The position numbers and the translations under genes were made by a program. Of a DNA stretch of 64,000 bases, positions 33,809 to 42,273 are shown in pieces. This stretch comes from Brevibacillus humidisoli. GTDB lineage: Bacteria; Bacillota; Bacilli; Brevibacillales; Brevibacillaceae. Under the pieces are notes generated by a model, which saw nothing but the letters and a program-made list of their open reading frames with translations, searched no databases and was not told the origin of the DNA. The stretch's first letter is position 1. Each line of letters begins with the position of its first letter. The DNA lies in contig NZ_CP087263.1 of the NCBI RefSeq assembly GCF_020923435.1, positions 2,499,970 to 2,563,969 of the forward strand, given 5' to 3'.

Positions 33809-34981
33809 TTAAATACTTACACCGACCCGGTGGATAGCAAAACCGGTCTGCTCTTTTAAGATCTCTGCCTTTGTCAGCTTGCCGTTGCAGGTCTCCAGTA
33901 CTTCGTCGTAGATTAGCTCACCAGCCTGCTGAATCGTCAACTCATCGCGGAATATTCCGCTCAGGTCAAGCTCCATCGTATCTTTCATGAATTCAAATGA
34001 TTCACTGTTTCCGGTAATCTTGATGGTCGGCATAATCGGATGGGCAATCGTGTGCCCGCCCCCTGTACTGAAGACAAGCACCTGTGCACCGGCTGCGGCG
34101 ATCCCCGTGATCGATTCACTGCCGTGTCCCGGAGTGTACATCACGTATACCCCTGGGTCTTTTTGCAGACATTCTTCCGCATATTCCAGCCCGTTGATGA
34201 TCGGAGAACTGCCTGATTTCATGTAGGCACCCAGCGACTTCTCCTCGATCGTGCTCAACCCGCCAACGATGTTGTCGCCGGTCGGCTGAGAACCCCTCAC
34301 GTCCTCTCCGCTCTCCAGCGCCCTGCGCTCCATATCGCTGATGTAGCCAACGATCTTGTCTGCTACCTGCGGTGTGACGGAACGCTGCCGTATGTAATCT
34401 TCTGCTCCCATCAGTTCCATCACTTCGGCCAGAATCGATCGGCCCCCCTGATCGATAATCTTGTCGGAACAGACACCAAGAGCGACATTGGAACCGATCC
34501 CCGAGCTGGTGTCAGATGTGCCGCAGTTTAAACCAAACAGTAGGTTGGATACGCTGACGGGCTGGCGCACTTGTTTGGACAACTCCCGTTTCATGTAGAG
34601 GGCTTTACGCGTAGCCTGAGCTGTCGCTTCAATCGCACCGCCAGATTTTCTGATGTTGACCACCTCCACCGGCTTGCCGGTTTTCGCAATCTCATGGGCA
34701 ATCTCGTCAGCCGTGCATCCTTCTTCGCGAAAATGATCAATCACCACAACGCCGCCGACATTTGGATTCTTGCCCATACCCACCAGTGTTTTGAACGTCA
34801 TCCGCAGGTCAGGCCTCACTTGACAACGGCCCAATGGATGGGTGATCGCCACGGCCCCGTCGATTGCATCGGCGACGCGCTCTGCTGTCGAGTTGGCGTA
34901 GATCGTTCCCGACAAGAGCAATATGTGATTGCGAATTCCTACTGTGTCGTTAGGACGAACATATCCCCAGAATTGACTCAT
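33809..34981 (-). CDS. suyB: (R)-sulfolactate sulfo-lyase large subunit SuyB
   Basis: 390-residue member of the UxaA/altronate dehydratase C-terminal family. Landmarks are FWGYVRPNDTVGIRNHILLL at the N-terminus, FGLNCGTSDTSSGIGSN (near 150), GDNIVGGLSTIEEKSLG and FSTGGGHTIAHPIMPTIKIT. Conserved cysteines probably hold the metal centre. SuyAB cleaves (R)-3-sulfolactate to pyruvate and sulfite. A separate SAF subunit plus full-length UxaA-C also occurs in sugar-acid dehydratases, but the two sulfolactate-type dehydrogenases and TauE exporter favour SuyB. Overlaps suyA by 4 bases. Confidence 0.82.
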   Translation of the reverse strand: MSQFWGYVRPNDTVGIRNHILLLSGTIYANSTAERVADAIDGAVAITHPLGRCQVRPDLRMTFKTLVGMGKNPNVGGVVVIDHFREEGCTADEIAHEIAKTGKPVEVVNIRKSGGAIEATAQATRKALYMKRELSKQVRQPVSVSNLLFGLNCGTSDTSSGIGSNVALGVCSDKIIDQGGRSILAEVMELMGAEDYIRQRSVTPQVADKIVGYISDMERRALESGEDVRGSQPTGDNIVGGLSTIEEKSLGAYMKSGSSPIINGLEYAEECLQKDPGVYVMYTPGHGSESITGIAAAGAQVLVFSTGGGHTIAHPIMPTIKITGNSESFEFMKDTMELDLSGIFRDELTIQQAGELIYDEVLETCNGKLTKAEILKEQTGFAIHRVGVSI

Positions 34982-35304
34982 CGAAGTGCCTCCTTTGCTG
35001 CGGTCGCTTGCTTGTACCGATCCCCGCGGCCGCGATTACTCTCAATGTTGTGAATGTGGACATGCTCTCCTACCGCAATATCTTCCAGCGCTGTACCGAT
35101 GCTTAGTCCGTACTTGTAGATCGTGTCGCCTCTGCTGATTGGGCGGACGGCAATCTTGTGTCCGTACGGGATATCCTGCTGAATCTCGATCTGTCGTACC
35201 TCCCCCGCCACTTCCACTTCAATGGCTCGCCCTTTGGTCATACTGCGGCTGATCACGGTTCCCGTATTGTCCTTTGGGTCAATGACGTGAACTTCCCTCG
35301 CCAT
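34978..35304 (-). CDS. suyA: (R)-sulfolactate sulfo-lyase small subunit SuyA
   Basis: 108-residue SAF-domain protein (UxaA N-terminal family). DIPYGHKIAVRPISRGDTIY and VHIHNIESNRGRGD are the hallmarks. It forms the small subunit of the SuyAB lyase. Start ATG 35304 has GAGGAGG upstream. First gene of the nine-gene operon; its stop overlaps suyB as ATGA. The divergent lysR gene shares the AT-rich upstream region. Confidence 0.82.
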   Translation of the reverse strand: MAREVHVIDPKDNTGTVISRSMTKGRAIEVEVAGEVRQIEIQQDIPYGHKIAVRPISRGDTIYKYGLSIGTALEDIAVGEHVHIHNIESNRGRGDRYKQATAAKEALR

Positions 35305-35439
35305 CGGATAAACCTCCTCTATGTTTTTTTCGCAAGGCAGAAAACGCTAGAATGGTCGGAGGTCGTATGGTAATATGCTCCAACCAATTTTCGTTACACG
35401 TATTAAACCATCTGAAAACGAAATATTCAATACTCTCAC

Positions 35440-35455
35440 AATAAAACGATTTATT
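35440..35455. promoter_or_regulatory. Dyad in the suyA-lysR intergenic region, possible LysR site
   Basis: aataaaacgatttatt is an inverted repeat (aataaa-acga-tttatt) in the middle of the 260-base AT-rich gap between suyA (minus) and lysR (plus). Its layout and position fit a LysR-type operator controlling both genes. Neither promoter could be assigned convincingly. Confidence 0.4.
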
Positions 35456-35565
35456 GGAAAAATGGATAAGTTATATTTGGATTTTCAATAAGGAAAAGGC
35501 TCGTTTCCTCTGGACAATTCACGTAAAATGAGATAGGCAGGCGTCAGCGGGAAGGGGAAATGATC

Positions 35566-36507
35566 ATGAATCTCGACCAATTGAAGGTGTTTCACGTTGC
35601 CGCGTTGAAGAAGAACTTCTCTGAGACCGGGAAAATCCTGCACCTGTCGCAGCCATCAATTAGTTTGCAAATCCAGCAGTTGGAAGCTTCACTCAACACA
35701 AAGCTGTTTGAGCGGACGACCAAAACGATCAGGCTAACCGATTCGGGCAAGCTTCTGTTTGATTACGCCGAGCAAATCATTCACCTGGTCGAAAAAGCAA
35801 AAAAAGACCTCGCTCTGCTAGAGGGGTCCATTCACGGTGATTTGCATATAGGTGCCAGTTTGACAATCGGCGAGCATCTGCTGCCATATCTGTTGGGCCG
35901 ATTTAAACGGGAATACCCGAAAGTACATCTGCTGATGAAGATCGATAATTCTCACGAAATTGTTGAACAACTGAAAAATGGAACGATTCATCTCGGCTTT
36001 ATCGAGGCCCCGATTGCTCATCCCGACTTGGTGCAGCATCCGCTGATGGAAGACGAGTTGGTGCTGATCTGCTCTGCCAGAGAGCCGCATCCGCTGATCG
36101 GACATCGTGATTCGATTGCCGCCCACGAACTGTTTTCTCTGCCCTTCATCATGCGAGAGCGTGGTTCAGGGACGCGGCAGGTGATGGAAGAGAGCCTGCG
36201 CAGCAACCGGCTAGATCCGGATAAGCTGCGAATCGAACTGGAATTGGCTAACACGGAGTCGATCAAGGCGGCCGTCGAATCGGGCATGGGCGTATCGATC
36301 CTCTCACAGTCGGCGATAGGGAAGGAACTGCAGCTCAATACCCTGCGCAAAGTGAACATCCAGGGTATCAAGCTGCGCCGTTCCTTCAATGTGCTGTATG
36401 AGAAAAACCGAGTATTGTCGTTACCCAGTGAGGCGTTTTTGCACTATATCCTCGGCTACTTTGCCGGTTCAGCCGATCTGGTGGAACCGCCTCCCAACGG
36501 CCCCTGA
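35566..36507 (+). CDS. LysR-family regulator, CysL-like
   Basis: About 313 residues: N-terminal helix-turn-helix (1-60, LSQPSISLQIQQLEASLNTK) and a LysR substrate-binding domain with LHIGASLTIGEHLLPYLLG and GSGTRQVMEESL, a stretch typical of the CysL/YwfK and CbbR group. CysL activates sulfite reductase genes in B. subtilis. Its divergent position from suyA suggests it controls sulfolactate use or the response to sulfite. Start ATG 35566 lies 8 bases after AAGGGG; ATG 35560 is the alternative. Confidence 0.87.
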   Translation: MNLDQLKVFHVAALKKNFSETGKILHLSQPSISLQIQQLEASLNTKLFERTTKTIRLTDSGKLLFDYAEQIIHLVEKAKKDLALLEGSIHGDLHIGASLTIGEHLLPYLLGRFKREYPKVHLLMKIDNSHEIVEQLKNGTIHLGFIEAPIAHPDLVQHPLMEDELVLICSAREPHPLIGHRDSIAAHELFSLPFIMRERGSGTRQVMEESLRSNRLDPDKLRIELELANTESIKAAVESGMGVSILSQSAIGKELQLNTLRKVNIQGIKLRRSFNVLYEKNRVLSLPSEAFLHYILGYFAGSADLVEPPPNGP

Positions 36508-36520
36508 CATCCAGGGGCCG
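36498..36520. terminator. Hairpin overlapping the lysR stop codon
   Basis: cggcccctg (36498-36506) and caggggccg (36512-36520) form a 9-base GC stem with a 5-base loop; the lysR TGA (36505-36507) lies at the top of the stem. No U tract follows on either strand, so it may be only a 3'-end stabiliser between convergent genes. Confidence 0.5.
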
Positions 36521-36574
36521 AACCCCAGCCATGCCTCGCTTTGTTCGATAGCCGTTTCCTTTCAGGAAAGTGTT

Positions 36575-37906
36575 TCACAATCCGTCCACGATCCGACGAG
36601 CACGGCTAGCTGCCTCGTATATGATGCGCTCCTCATCCACATGCAGCAGTTCCCGCTTCCGCATCAGCCATTGCCCCGCAACCATCACCGAATCCACATC
36701 GGAACCGTTGGCAGCATAGGCAACCAGGGACGGCAGATCGTGATGAGGGATCAGATGGGGAGCATGGGGATTGAGAATCGTCAGATCCGCTTCCTTTCCT
36801 ACCTCCAACCTGCCCGTCTGGTCGCCGATGGCAAGCAGGTCGGCCCCGCTTGCCGTGGCCATCGTCAACACCTGCTTGGCCGACAGTCGAGTGGGATCAC
36901 GGTGTGTCACTTTTTGCATCCAAGCGGCCGCCTGGATCGTCAGAAACAAATCGAGTGATGAGGCACTGCCGGCCCCATCCGTTCCCAATCCGACTGTGAT
37001 TCCCCGTTTGAGAAATGCCTCCACTGGCGCGATTCCGCAACCCAGTTTGTTGTTGCTGACCGGATTGTGAGCAATGCCTCCGCGCATTCCTGATAGTAAA
37101 GAGAGGTCAGCTTCACTCACATGCACAGCATGTGCCAACAGGACATGATTCCCCTCAAACACACCACTCTCGTACAAGTATTCTGTCGGTGTGAGTCCAT
37201 AGCGGTCCCCAATCTTGATCGTCTCCTCCTCCGTTTCCGCAAGGTGAATGTGAATCGGAATCTTGCGTTCACGGGCGATGGCGGCGATTTGCTGCAGACG
37301 CTCTGGTGGAACGGTATAGGGCGCATGGGGGGCCAACATCGTGGTAATCCTGCCGTCACACGCCCCGTGCCAGCGATCACAGAGCTGAATCGCTTCGCGC
37401 AATCGCTCCTCCCCACGCTCATCGAGGAAGGCCATGCCACGCGACAGCGATGCTCGCATCCCCGATTCGGCGACTGCTTCGGCGACGTGATCCATCTCGA
37501 TGTACATGTCCGCAAAGGCGGTGGTTCCGGAGCGAACCATCTCTGCCATAGCCAGGTGTGTGCCCCAGTAGATGTCTTCCGCCGTCATCCGCGATTCTGC
37601 TGGCAGCATTTTCTGCGACAGCCACTCCATCAGCCGTTTGTCGTCGCTAAAACAGCGCAGCAGGCTCATCGCCGCATGATTATGCGTGTTGACCAATCCC
37701 GGAATCACCCACTTTCCGCCCAGATCACAAACATCTCCCTCGTTGTGGCAAGCAGTGGTCCAGTAGTCTCGGAGATTGTCACCGATCTTGAGGATCTTTC
37801 CTTCCTCAACGATCATCTCTTTACGCTCAAAACGAAGCTCCTCTCCTTCTCCCTGCATGAGGTAACCGTTGACCAGCAGCATCCGGTTTCCTGTTTTTCG
37901 CTCCAT
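36575..37906 (-). CDS. mtaD: Amidohydrolase, MTA/SAH deaminase type
   Basis: 443-residue metal-dependent amidohydrolase (cytosine deaminase-like/MtaD). Metal ligands are seen in NTHNHAAMSLL, HIHLAETEEE, LLAHAVHVSE and GTDGAGSASSLDLF; APHAPYTVPPE is a family stretch. Members deaminate 5'-methylthioadenosine or S-adenosylhomocysteine in sulfur salvage; related enzymes hydrolyse triazines, so the substrate is not certain. Start ATG 37906 has AGGGGAGAG upstream. It converges with lysR. Confidence 0.85.
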   Translation of the reverse strand: MERKTGNRMLLVNGYLMQGEGEELRFERKEMIVEEGKILKIGDNLRDYWTTACHNEGDVCDLGGKWVIPGLVNTHNHAAMSLLRCFSDDKRLMEWLSQKMLPAESRMTAEDIYWGTHLAMAEMVRSGTTAFADMYIEMDHVAEAVAESGMRASLSRGMAFLDERGEERLREAIQLCDRWHGACDGRITTMLAPHAPYTVPPERLQQIAAIARERKIPIHIHLAETEEETIKIGDRYGLTPTEYLYESGVFEGNHVLLAHAVHVSEADLSLLSGMRGGIAHNPVSNNKLGCGIAPVEAFLKRGITVGLGTDGAGSASSLDLFLTIQAAAWMQKVTHRDPTRLSAKQVLTMATASGADLLAIGDQTGRLEVGKEADLTILNPHAPHLIPHHDLPSLVAYAANGSDVDSVMVAGQWLMRKRELLHVDEERIIYEAASRARRIVDGL

Positions 37907-37944
37907 CCCTCTCTCCCCTTTTCCTAGGTTATTCAGGTGTTTAG

Positions 37945-37973
37945 CGTAAACCATGACGCGACGTGAAGGTCAA
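37945..37973 (-). promoter_or_regulatory. Possible promoter of mtaD
   Basis: TTGACC (complement of 37968-37973) and TTTACG (complement of 37945-37950), 17-base spacer, about 40 bases before the start. The -10 match is weak. Confidence 0.35.
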
Positions 37974-38021
37974 GTGGAATAGGTACGGACCGCTTGTCAG
38001 TTAGATCAGTCGAATGGGTAA

Positions 38022-38052
38022 CAAAAAAGAACGCGGAGTTTCCGCGCTCTTC
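38022..38052 (-). terminator. Terminator of cvfC
   Basis: Minus-strand AAGAGCGCGGA pairs with TCCGCGTTCTT (38052-38042 and 38038-38028, one G-U pair) around a 3-base loop, followed by TTTTG; 20 bases after the cvfC stop. Confidence 0.82.
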
Positions 38053-38071
38053 GTAACAGATCGATCGTTGT

Positions 38072-39220
38072 CTACGTCTGGTTATCCGGATCGTTTCGTC
38101 TGGTCATCTGCTGCCAGACAGAACCTGCCGCCTCTTCTCCTGCTTCAATCCGTTCCAACGCCATTCTTACCTGCAGGCTCACTTCAAACTCTGGATCGTC
38201 TACTGCCTCACGCAAAGCAGGGATGGCCGACTCGTCGCCCACCTCGTAGAGAAAGCGGGCTGCCCGCCAGCGAACCAACTTGTTGGGATCTTTCAACGCC
38301 TTGCACATGGCAGGGATAGCCTGTGGATCTCCAATATCTGATAGTACGTCACCTGCCGTCCGGCGGACGATCACCGATTTGTCTGCAAGAGCCCCGTACA
38401 AAAGCGGCAGTACTTGGTCGCCTTTGATATCGCCCAGGTAAGCGACAGCGAGACGGCGGATCGAGGTGTTTGCATCGGACAGCGCCTTCTCCAGGAGCCG
38501 CAGCCCCGCTTCATCCGGTTTCAATTGCTGCAGTGCTGCATACCGCTTCTTCCAGTCCGGATCATCAAACATGGCGGTCAACTGCTCGGTGGATGGTGCG
38601 GTTTCCGCTGCAGGTTCGCCTCCCGCCTGCTCAAACGCCTGCTCCACCAACCGATCGAGCCGTTCCTGATCGTATGCGGCATCCAGTTCGCGAGCCATCT
38701 CTTCCCCGATCTCCTGCATTGTGCCGTATCGGGGGCCCTGCTCTACCCATTGCCGCTCCATGACCAGGTTGGCGGATGCCGATTGGGCTTTTAACGCAGC
38801 CTCTTTAAACCGATCCGGCAATCCGACACGTAGTTCTTCCGTACCAGACTGCAGTTTGATCTGCATCGGGATATTGCGGAACATCTGAACAAATACCGTT
38901 ACTTCTCCCCATGTTTCCTGTGGCTTCTCTTCCACCATGGTACCTGTTTGCGGTGCAGCCCCTCCCTCGCCAAATGCTTCCCGCACCTGGTTGAGAATGG
39001 ATGGCCAGTCTGCGGTAGCAATCCGCTCTACGGCAAGGAAATCGGAGGCGTGAAAAACACTTTTCACTCCGTTGATGCCCAGGATTTTTTGAATCGGCTC
39101 GGGAGCAGACTCTTTGTTCTCCGGTGTGTAGGTTCCCCGCTGACCGGCAGGGAGCCGTTCGTCCAGGTTCACCTTCATACTGTTTGGACTAGGTGTCGGT
39201 TCTATTGACAAGATTCGCAC
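38072..39220 (-). CDS. CvfC-like protein: Nfu N-terminal domain plus HEAT repeats
   Basis: 382 residues, matching the conserved virulence factor C (CvfC/YpgR) family. The N-terminal ~90 residues resemble the Nfu_N scaffold domain (PSPNSMKVNLDERLPAG, INGVKSVFHASDFLAVER). The C-terminal half (about 225-370) consists of HEAT/PBS repeats such as LPLLYGALADKSVIVRRTAGD and IPAMCKALKDPNKLVRWRA (parts). Molecular function unknown; probably a cytosolic protein-interaction or Fe-S-related factor. Start GTG 39220 has AAAGGAG upstream. Stands alone with its own terminator. Confidence 0.85.
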   Translation of the reverse strand: MRILSIEPTPSPNSMKVNLDERLPAGQRGTYTPENKESAPEPIQKILGINGVKSVFHASDFLAVERIATADWPSILNQVREAFGEGGAAPQTGTMVEEKPQETWGEVTVFVQMFRNIPMQIKLQSGTEELRVGLPDRFKEAALKAQSASANLVMERQWVEQGPRYGTMQEIGEEMARELDAAYDQERLDRLVEQAFEQAGGEPAAETAPSTEQLTAMFDDPDWKKRYAALQQLKPDEAGLRLLEKALSDANTSIRRLAVAYLGDIKGDQVLPLLYGALADKSVIVRRTAGDVLSDIGDPQAIPAMCKALKDPNKLVRWRAARFLYEVGDESAIPALREAVDDPEFEVSLQVRMALERIEAGEEAAGSVWQQMTRRNDPDNQT

Positions 39221-39270
39221 AGGTCCTCACTCCTTTCAAACCTAATGAGACATGGGTCCCATCCAGGGTC

Positions 39271-39327
39271 GCCTGACAGTCCCGCTACAGTTCGCAGTTA
39301 CGCTGTCGCCTGTCCCGGCTGTCAGGC
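39271..39327 (-). terminator. Extended dyad at the end of the lut operon
   Basis: gcctgacag (39271-39279) and ctgtcaggc (39319-39327) are a perfect 9-base repeat; the lutC TGA (39322-39324) lies inside the 5' arm on the minus strand. The 39-base interior could fold further. No U tract follows, so termination is unproven. Confidence 0.4.
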
Positions 39328-40029
39328 ATCCTGACCGTCTTCTTTTAGCAGTATAATCCGCACTCTCCCTGGACCATGCACGCCGAAAGCCAAATCTCCC
39401 TCGATGTCTCCGGTCCGGCTGGGACCAGTGATCAGGTTGATGCAAGCTGGCAAACCGCTCGCCGCTTCCTCTCTGATGTGTGCCATCACATCGGCAAGTG
39501 TGGGAACGATCCTCTCTTCCCGCAAAATCACGAGATAGTTGGGGGGAAGCAGACTCACCGTCCGCCCGCGTCGACCGCCATTAAACAAGACCACCGTACC
39601 GGTTTCGGCCACACCTAACTCGGCCGTTGTGATCCCGAGGTCTGCTGCGGCGGCGACTGAGCGAAACGAGTCACTTTCTCCACCGACAGGACATACCGCC
39701 TGTTTTACCTGATGCCGGTCTAGTTGCTGCTCCAAGTGAAGATGCTGTAAATCTGGATCATACCAATAGATTGCCGATTTTACCGTAAAGCTATCAATCA
39801 CATCTGCCAAAGCATGAGGAAAGTCGGCCGGTAACACCCGCACCACCTTTGTCTGCAGTGCTTCCAGATTGGTTACGAACTGTTCAACCAGCTCATCCCT
39901 GTTGAGATCCGATCGGACTCGCAGAGACGATTGCTGCATCCAGTCCGGAGGGGTGACACCAGATCGGCGGGACCTTCCCAGTTTTTGTGCGATCGTATGC
40001 AGGAACGACTCTTGGCCACTGCCGGTCAC
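39322..40029 (-). CDS. lutC: Lactate utilization protein LutC
   Basis: LUD-domain protein of 235 residues, third subunit of the LutABC L-lactate oxidase complex. Typical stretches are ADLGITTAELGVAETGTVVLF, SLLPPNYLVILREERIVPTL and NLITGPSRTGDIEGDLAFGVHGP (in parts). Start GTG 40029 overlaps the lutB stop (GTGA) with GAGGAGGGGAG upstream. LutABC oxidises L-lactate to pyruvate, here next to a pathway that also yields pyruvate. Confidence 0.93.
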   Translation of the reverse strand: MTGSGQESFLHTIAQKLGRSRRSGVTPPDWMQQSSLRVRSDLNRDELVEQFVTNLEALQTKVVRVLPADFPHALADVIDSFTVKSAIYWYDPDLQHLHLEQQLDRHQVKQAVCPVGGESDSFRSVAAAADLGITTAELGVAETGTVVLFNGGRRGRTVSLLPPNYLVILREERIVPTLADVMAHIREEAASGLPACINLITGPSRTGDIEGDLAFGVHGPGRVRIILLKEDGQDA

Positions 40030-41438
40030 GATCTCCCCTCCTCTCGTGCCTGCCACCACTCACGAAATGACTGCTTGGCCGGACGCGGCAAATCACGCAC
40101 AGCTGTCCACCCCGCAAGCGGACCAGGGCCTTGTCGGATCACGTCACCGTCGGCCAGCACCCCAAAACCGGCATGAGCCAACTTTACCGCAAATCCGTAG
40201 AGAGAAGGGTGGCTGGTCACATAGCCAAATGTGCGAAATGCGGCAGTCTCTGCAAATGGTGCATATCCCTGCTCCACCTGATCTTTTCGATGCTCAATCA
40301 ACAGATCGTGCAGCGGAATTTTTACCGGACATACCTCCGTACAGGCTCCGCATAGGCTGGAAGCATAAGGCAGTTCTTTCCACTCCTCGTATCCTTCCAG
40401 CAACGGAGTCAGCACCGCCCCGATCGGACCGCTGTAGACACCGCCGTAAGCATGCCCCCCGATATGCCGGTAAACCGGACAAACGTTGAGGCAAGCGCCA
40501 CAGCGAATGCATTTCAGCACCTCCTGATAAGCGGTTCCCAGGATCTCCGATCGTCCGTTGTCTAACACGATCAAGTGGAATTCCTCTGGCCCATCGACAT
40601 CATCCAACCGTCGCGGCCCAGTGATCGCGGTCACGTAAACGCTTAGCTTCTGACCGGTCGCGCTGCGGGTCAGCATCGGCAGCAAAACGTCCAATTCGTC
40701 CCATCCCGGTACGATCCTCTCCATCCCCATGATCGCAATATGCACCTTGGGCATCGTCGTAGTCAGACGCGCATTTCCTTCGTTGCTGACCAAGACCACT
40801 GAACCGGAGTCAGCCACAGCAAAGTTGCAGCCGCTGATCCCGACATCGGCCTGCAGAAACTCTCGGCGCAGCTGTTCGCGAGCAAATGCACACAACTCTT
40901 CTGTCTGATCAGAGAGCGGACGGTTCGCCACTTCGGAAAAAAGAGCAGCCACATCGCCGCGTGTCTTGTGGATGGCTGGAGCAATCAAGTGGGAAGGGGT
41001 CTCCCCGGCCAGTTGTAGAATGTATTCGCCAAGGTCCGATTCTACCACCCGCACCCCCATCTGCTCAAGATGCTGATTGAGATGAATCTCCTCGGTCACC
41101 ATTGACTTCGACTTGACTACGGTTTTTGCCTGCTTGGAACGGAGCACTTGCTCCACGTATGAGCGTGCATCGGATGCATCAGCGGCAAAGTGCACGTGAC
41201 CCCCTAGACCCCGCACATTGTCGGCTAGTTGTTCCAGATAACTGTCCAGATTTTCGATCGTATGTCTGCGAATGGCCGATGCATGCTCACGCCACTCTTC
41301 CACATTGCCCAACTCAGCTGCGGCACGGTTCCGTCCGCCACGCAGGCGATCCTGGGTAAGAGGCACAGACGTTCGCATCTGACCATTATTGAGACCAGCC
41401 GCTACGCGCTCGGTGAATCCTGCTATCTTCGCACTCAT
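40026..41438 (-). CDS. lutB: Lactate utilization iron-sulfur protein LutB
   Basis: 470 residues: N-terminal LUD domain and two 4Fe-4S cluster motifs, CIRCGACLNVCPVY (near 308) and CGACTEVCPVKIP (near 358). Central redox subunit of LutABC. Start ATG 41438 has AAGGGG upstream and overlaps the lutA stop as ATGA; an open frame continues to 41531 but aligns poorly with the family. Confidence 0.95.
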   Translation of the reverse strand: MSAKIAGFTERVAAGLNNGQMRTSVPLTQDRLRGGRNRAAAELGNVEEWREHASAIRRHTIENLDSYLEQLADNVRGLGGHVHFAADASDARSYVEQVLRSKQAKTVVKSKSMVTEEIHLNQHLEQMGVRVVESDLGEYILQLAGETPSHLIAPAIHKTRGDVAALFSEVANRPLSDQTEELCAFAREQLRREFLQADVGISGCNFAVADSGSVVLVSNEGNARLTTTMPKVHIAIMGMERIVPGWDELDVLLPMLTRSATGQKLSVYVTAITGPRRLDDVDGPEEFHLIVLDNGRSEILGTAYQEVLKCIRCGACLNVCPVYRHIGGHAYGGVYSGPIGAVLTPLLEGYEEWKELPYASSLCGACTEVCPVKIPLHDLLIEHRKDQVEQGYAPFAETAAFRTFGYVTSHPSLYGFAVKLAHAGFGVLADGDVIRQGPGPLAGWTAVRDLPRPAKQSFREWWQAREEGRS

Positions 41439-42163
41439 TTGCTCATCCCCTTCGCCAAAACCTCCGCCACGTGCATCGCACGGATTGACTTGCCGGTCCG
41501 CTGAAGACGTCCTGCAATATTCATCAGGCACCCCATGTCAGAACCGATCAACAGGGAAGCCTCTGTCTCTTCCAGATGCCGAATCTTCTCGTCCACCATC
41601 GCTTCCGAGATGGAACTCATCTTGCTGGCAAATGTTCCGCCAAATCCACAGCAATCTTGTGCGTAAGGCAGTTCCTTTTGTTCCAGTCCCTCGACGGACT
41701 GAAGCAGTTTCAGCGGCTCTTCCTGTATCCCTAGTCCACGACACATGTGGCAAGACTGATGATAGGCGGCTGTTGCCGGGTAGCAGGCGTCCAACTCGGC
41801 AGCACCTAGAACACGGACCAAAAATTCCGAGAATTCATACGTCTTTTTTGCCAATTCTTCTGCCTGGTTGCGCCATTCGGGCTCCTGTTCAAAGAGGCGG
41901 GGATAGTAATGTCGGATCATCGCTGCACATGAGCCGGAGGGAGCCACCACGTATTGGCTTGAGGCAAATGCCTTGATCATCTGTTTAGCCGCCTCCTTTG
42001 CTTCACGTTGATAGCCGCTGTTATATGCCGGCTGTCCACAGCAGGTTTGTGCCTGCGGAAAATCAACCTCTACGCCTTGCCGCTCCAACACCTCAACCAC
42101 ACTTTTGCCTACTTCGGGGAAAAAGACGTCCGCAAGGCATGTAATAAACAACGATACTTTCAT
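41435..42163 (-). CDS. lutA: Lactate utilization protein LutA
   Basis: 242 residues with two CCG domains (cysteine-rich, heterodisulfide reductase-like): FPQAQTCCGQPAYNSG and LPYAQDCCGFGGTF, expected to hold a non-cubane Fe-S cluster. First gene of lutABC. AGGAGG precedes ATG. The 50 bases between the upstream terminator and lutA show no strong promoter; LutR-type control cannot be seen. Confidence 0.95.
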   Translation of the reverse strand: MKVSLFITCLADVFFPEVGKSVVEVLERQGVEVDFPQAQTCCGQPAYNSGYQREAKEAAKQMIKAFASSQYVVAPSGSCAAMIRHYYPRLFEQEPEWRNQAEELAKKTYEFSEFLVRVLGAAELDACYPATAAYHQSCHMCRGLGIQEEPLKLLQSVEGLEQKELPYAQDCCGFGGTFASKMSSISEAMVDEKIRHLEETEASLLIGSDMGCLMNIAGRLQRTGKSIRAMHVAEVLAKGMSK

Positions 42164-42215
42164 AACCCACTCCTCCTACCGCTCATCCTGTCACATCAAC
42201 TACTCGTCGAAACAG

Positions 42216-42257
42216 AAAACGCACTGGGACAAGAGGAAGTCCCCTTGTCCAAGTGCG
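42216..42257 (-). terminator. Terminator of the TrpXYZ-like ABC operon
   Basis: Minus-strand CGCACTTGGACAAG (42257 down) pairs with CTTGTCCCAGTGCG, followed by TTTTCTGTTTC. It lies 17 bases after the ATPase stop and before lutA. Confidence 0.82.
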
Positions 42258-42273
42258 AGTCTGTTGAATAGAC

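Noticed and set aside
33809-35304. Altronate or galactarate dehydratase for the SAF/UxaA-C pair
   Set aside because: No uronate or aldarate genes are nearby, whereas two sulfolactate-type dehydrogenases and a sulfite exporter are in the operon; remains the main alternative.
12751-38052. Similar hairpins at 12751-12777 and 38028-38052 as a dispersed repeat family
   Set aside because: They share only about 10 bases (agaacgcgga) and differ in loop and 3' arm; two copies are not enough to call a repeat element.
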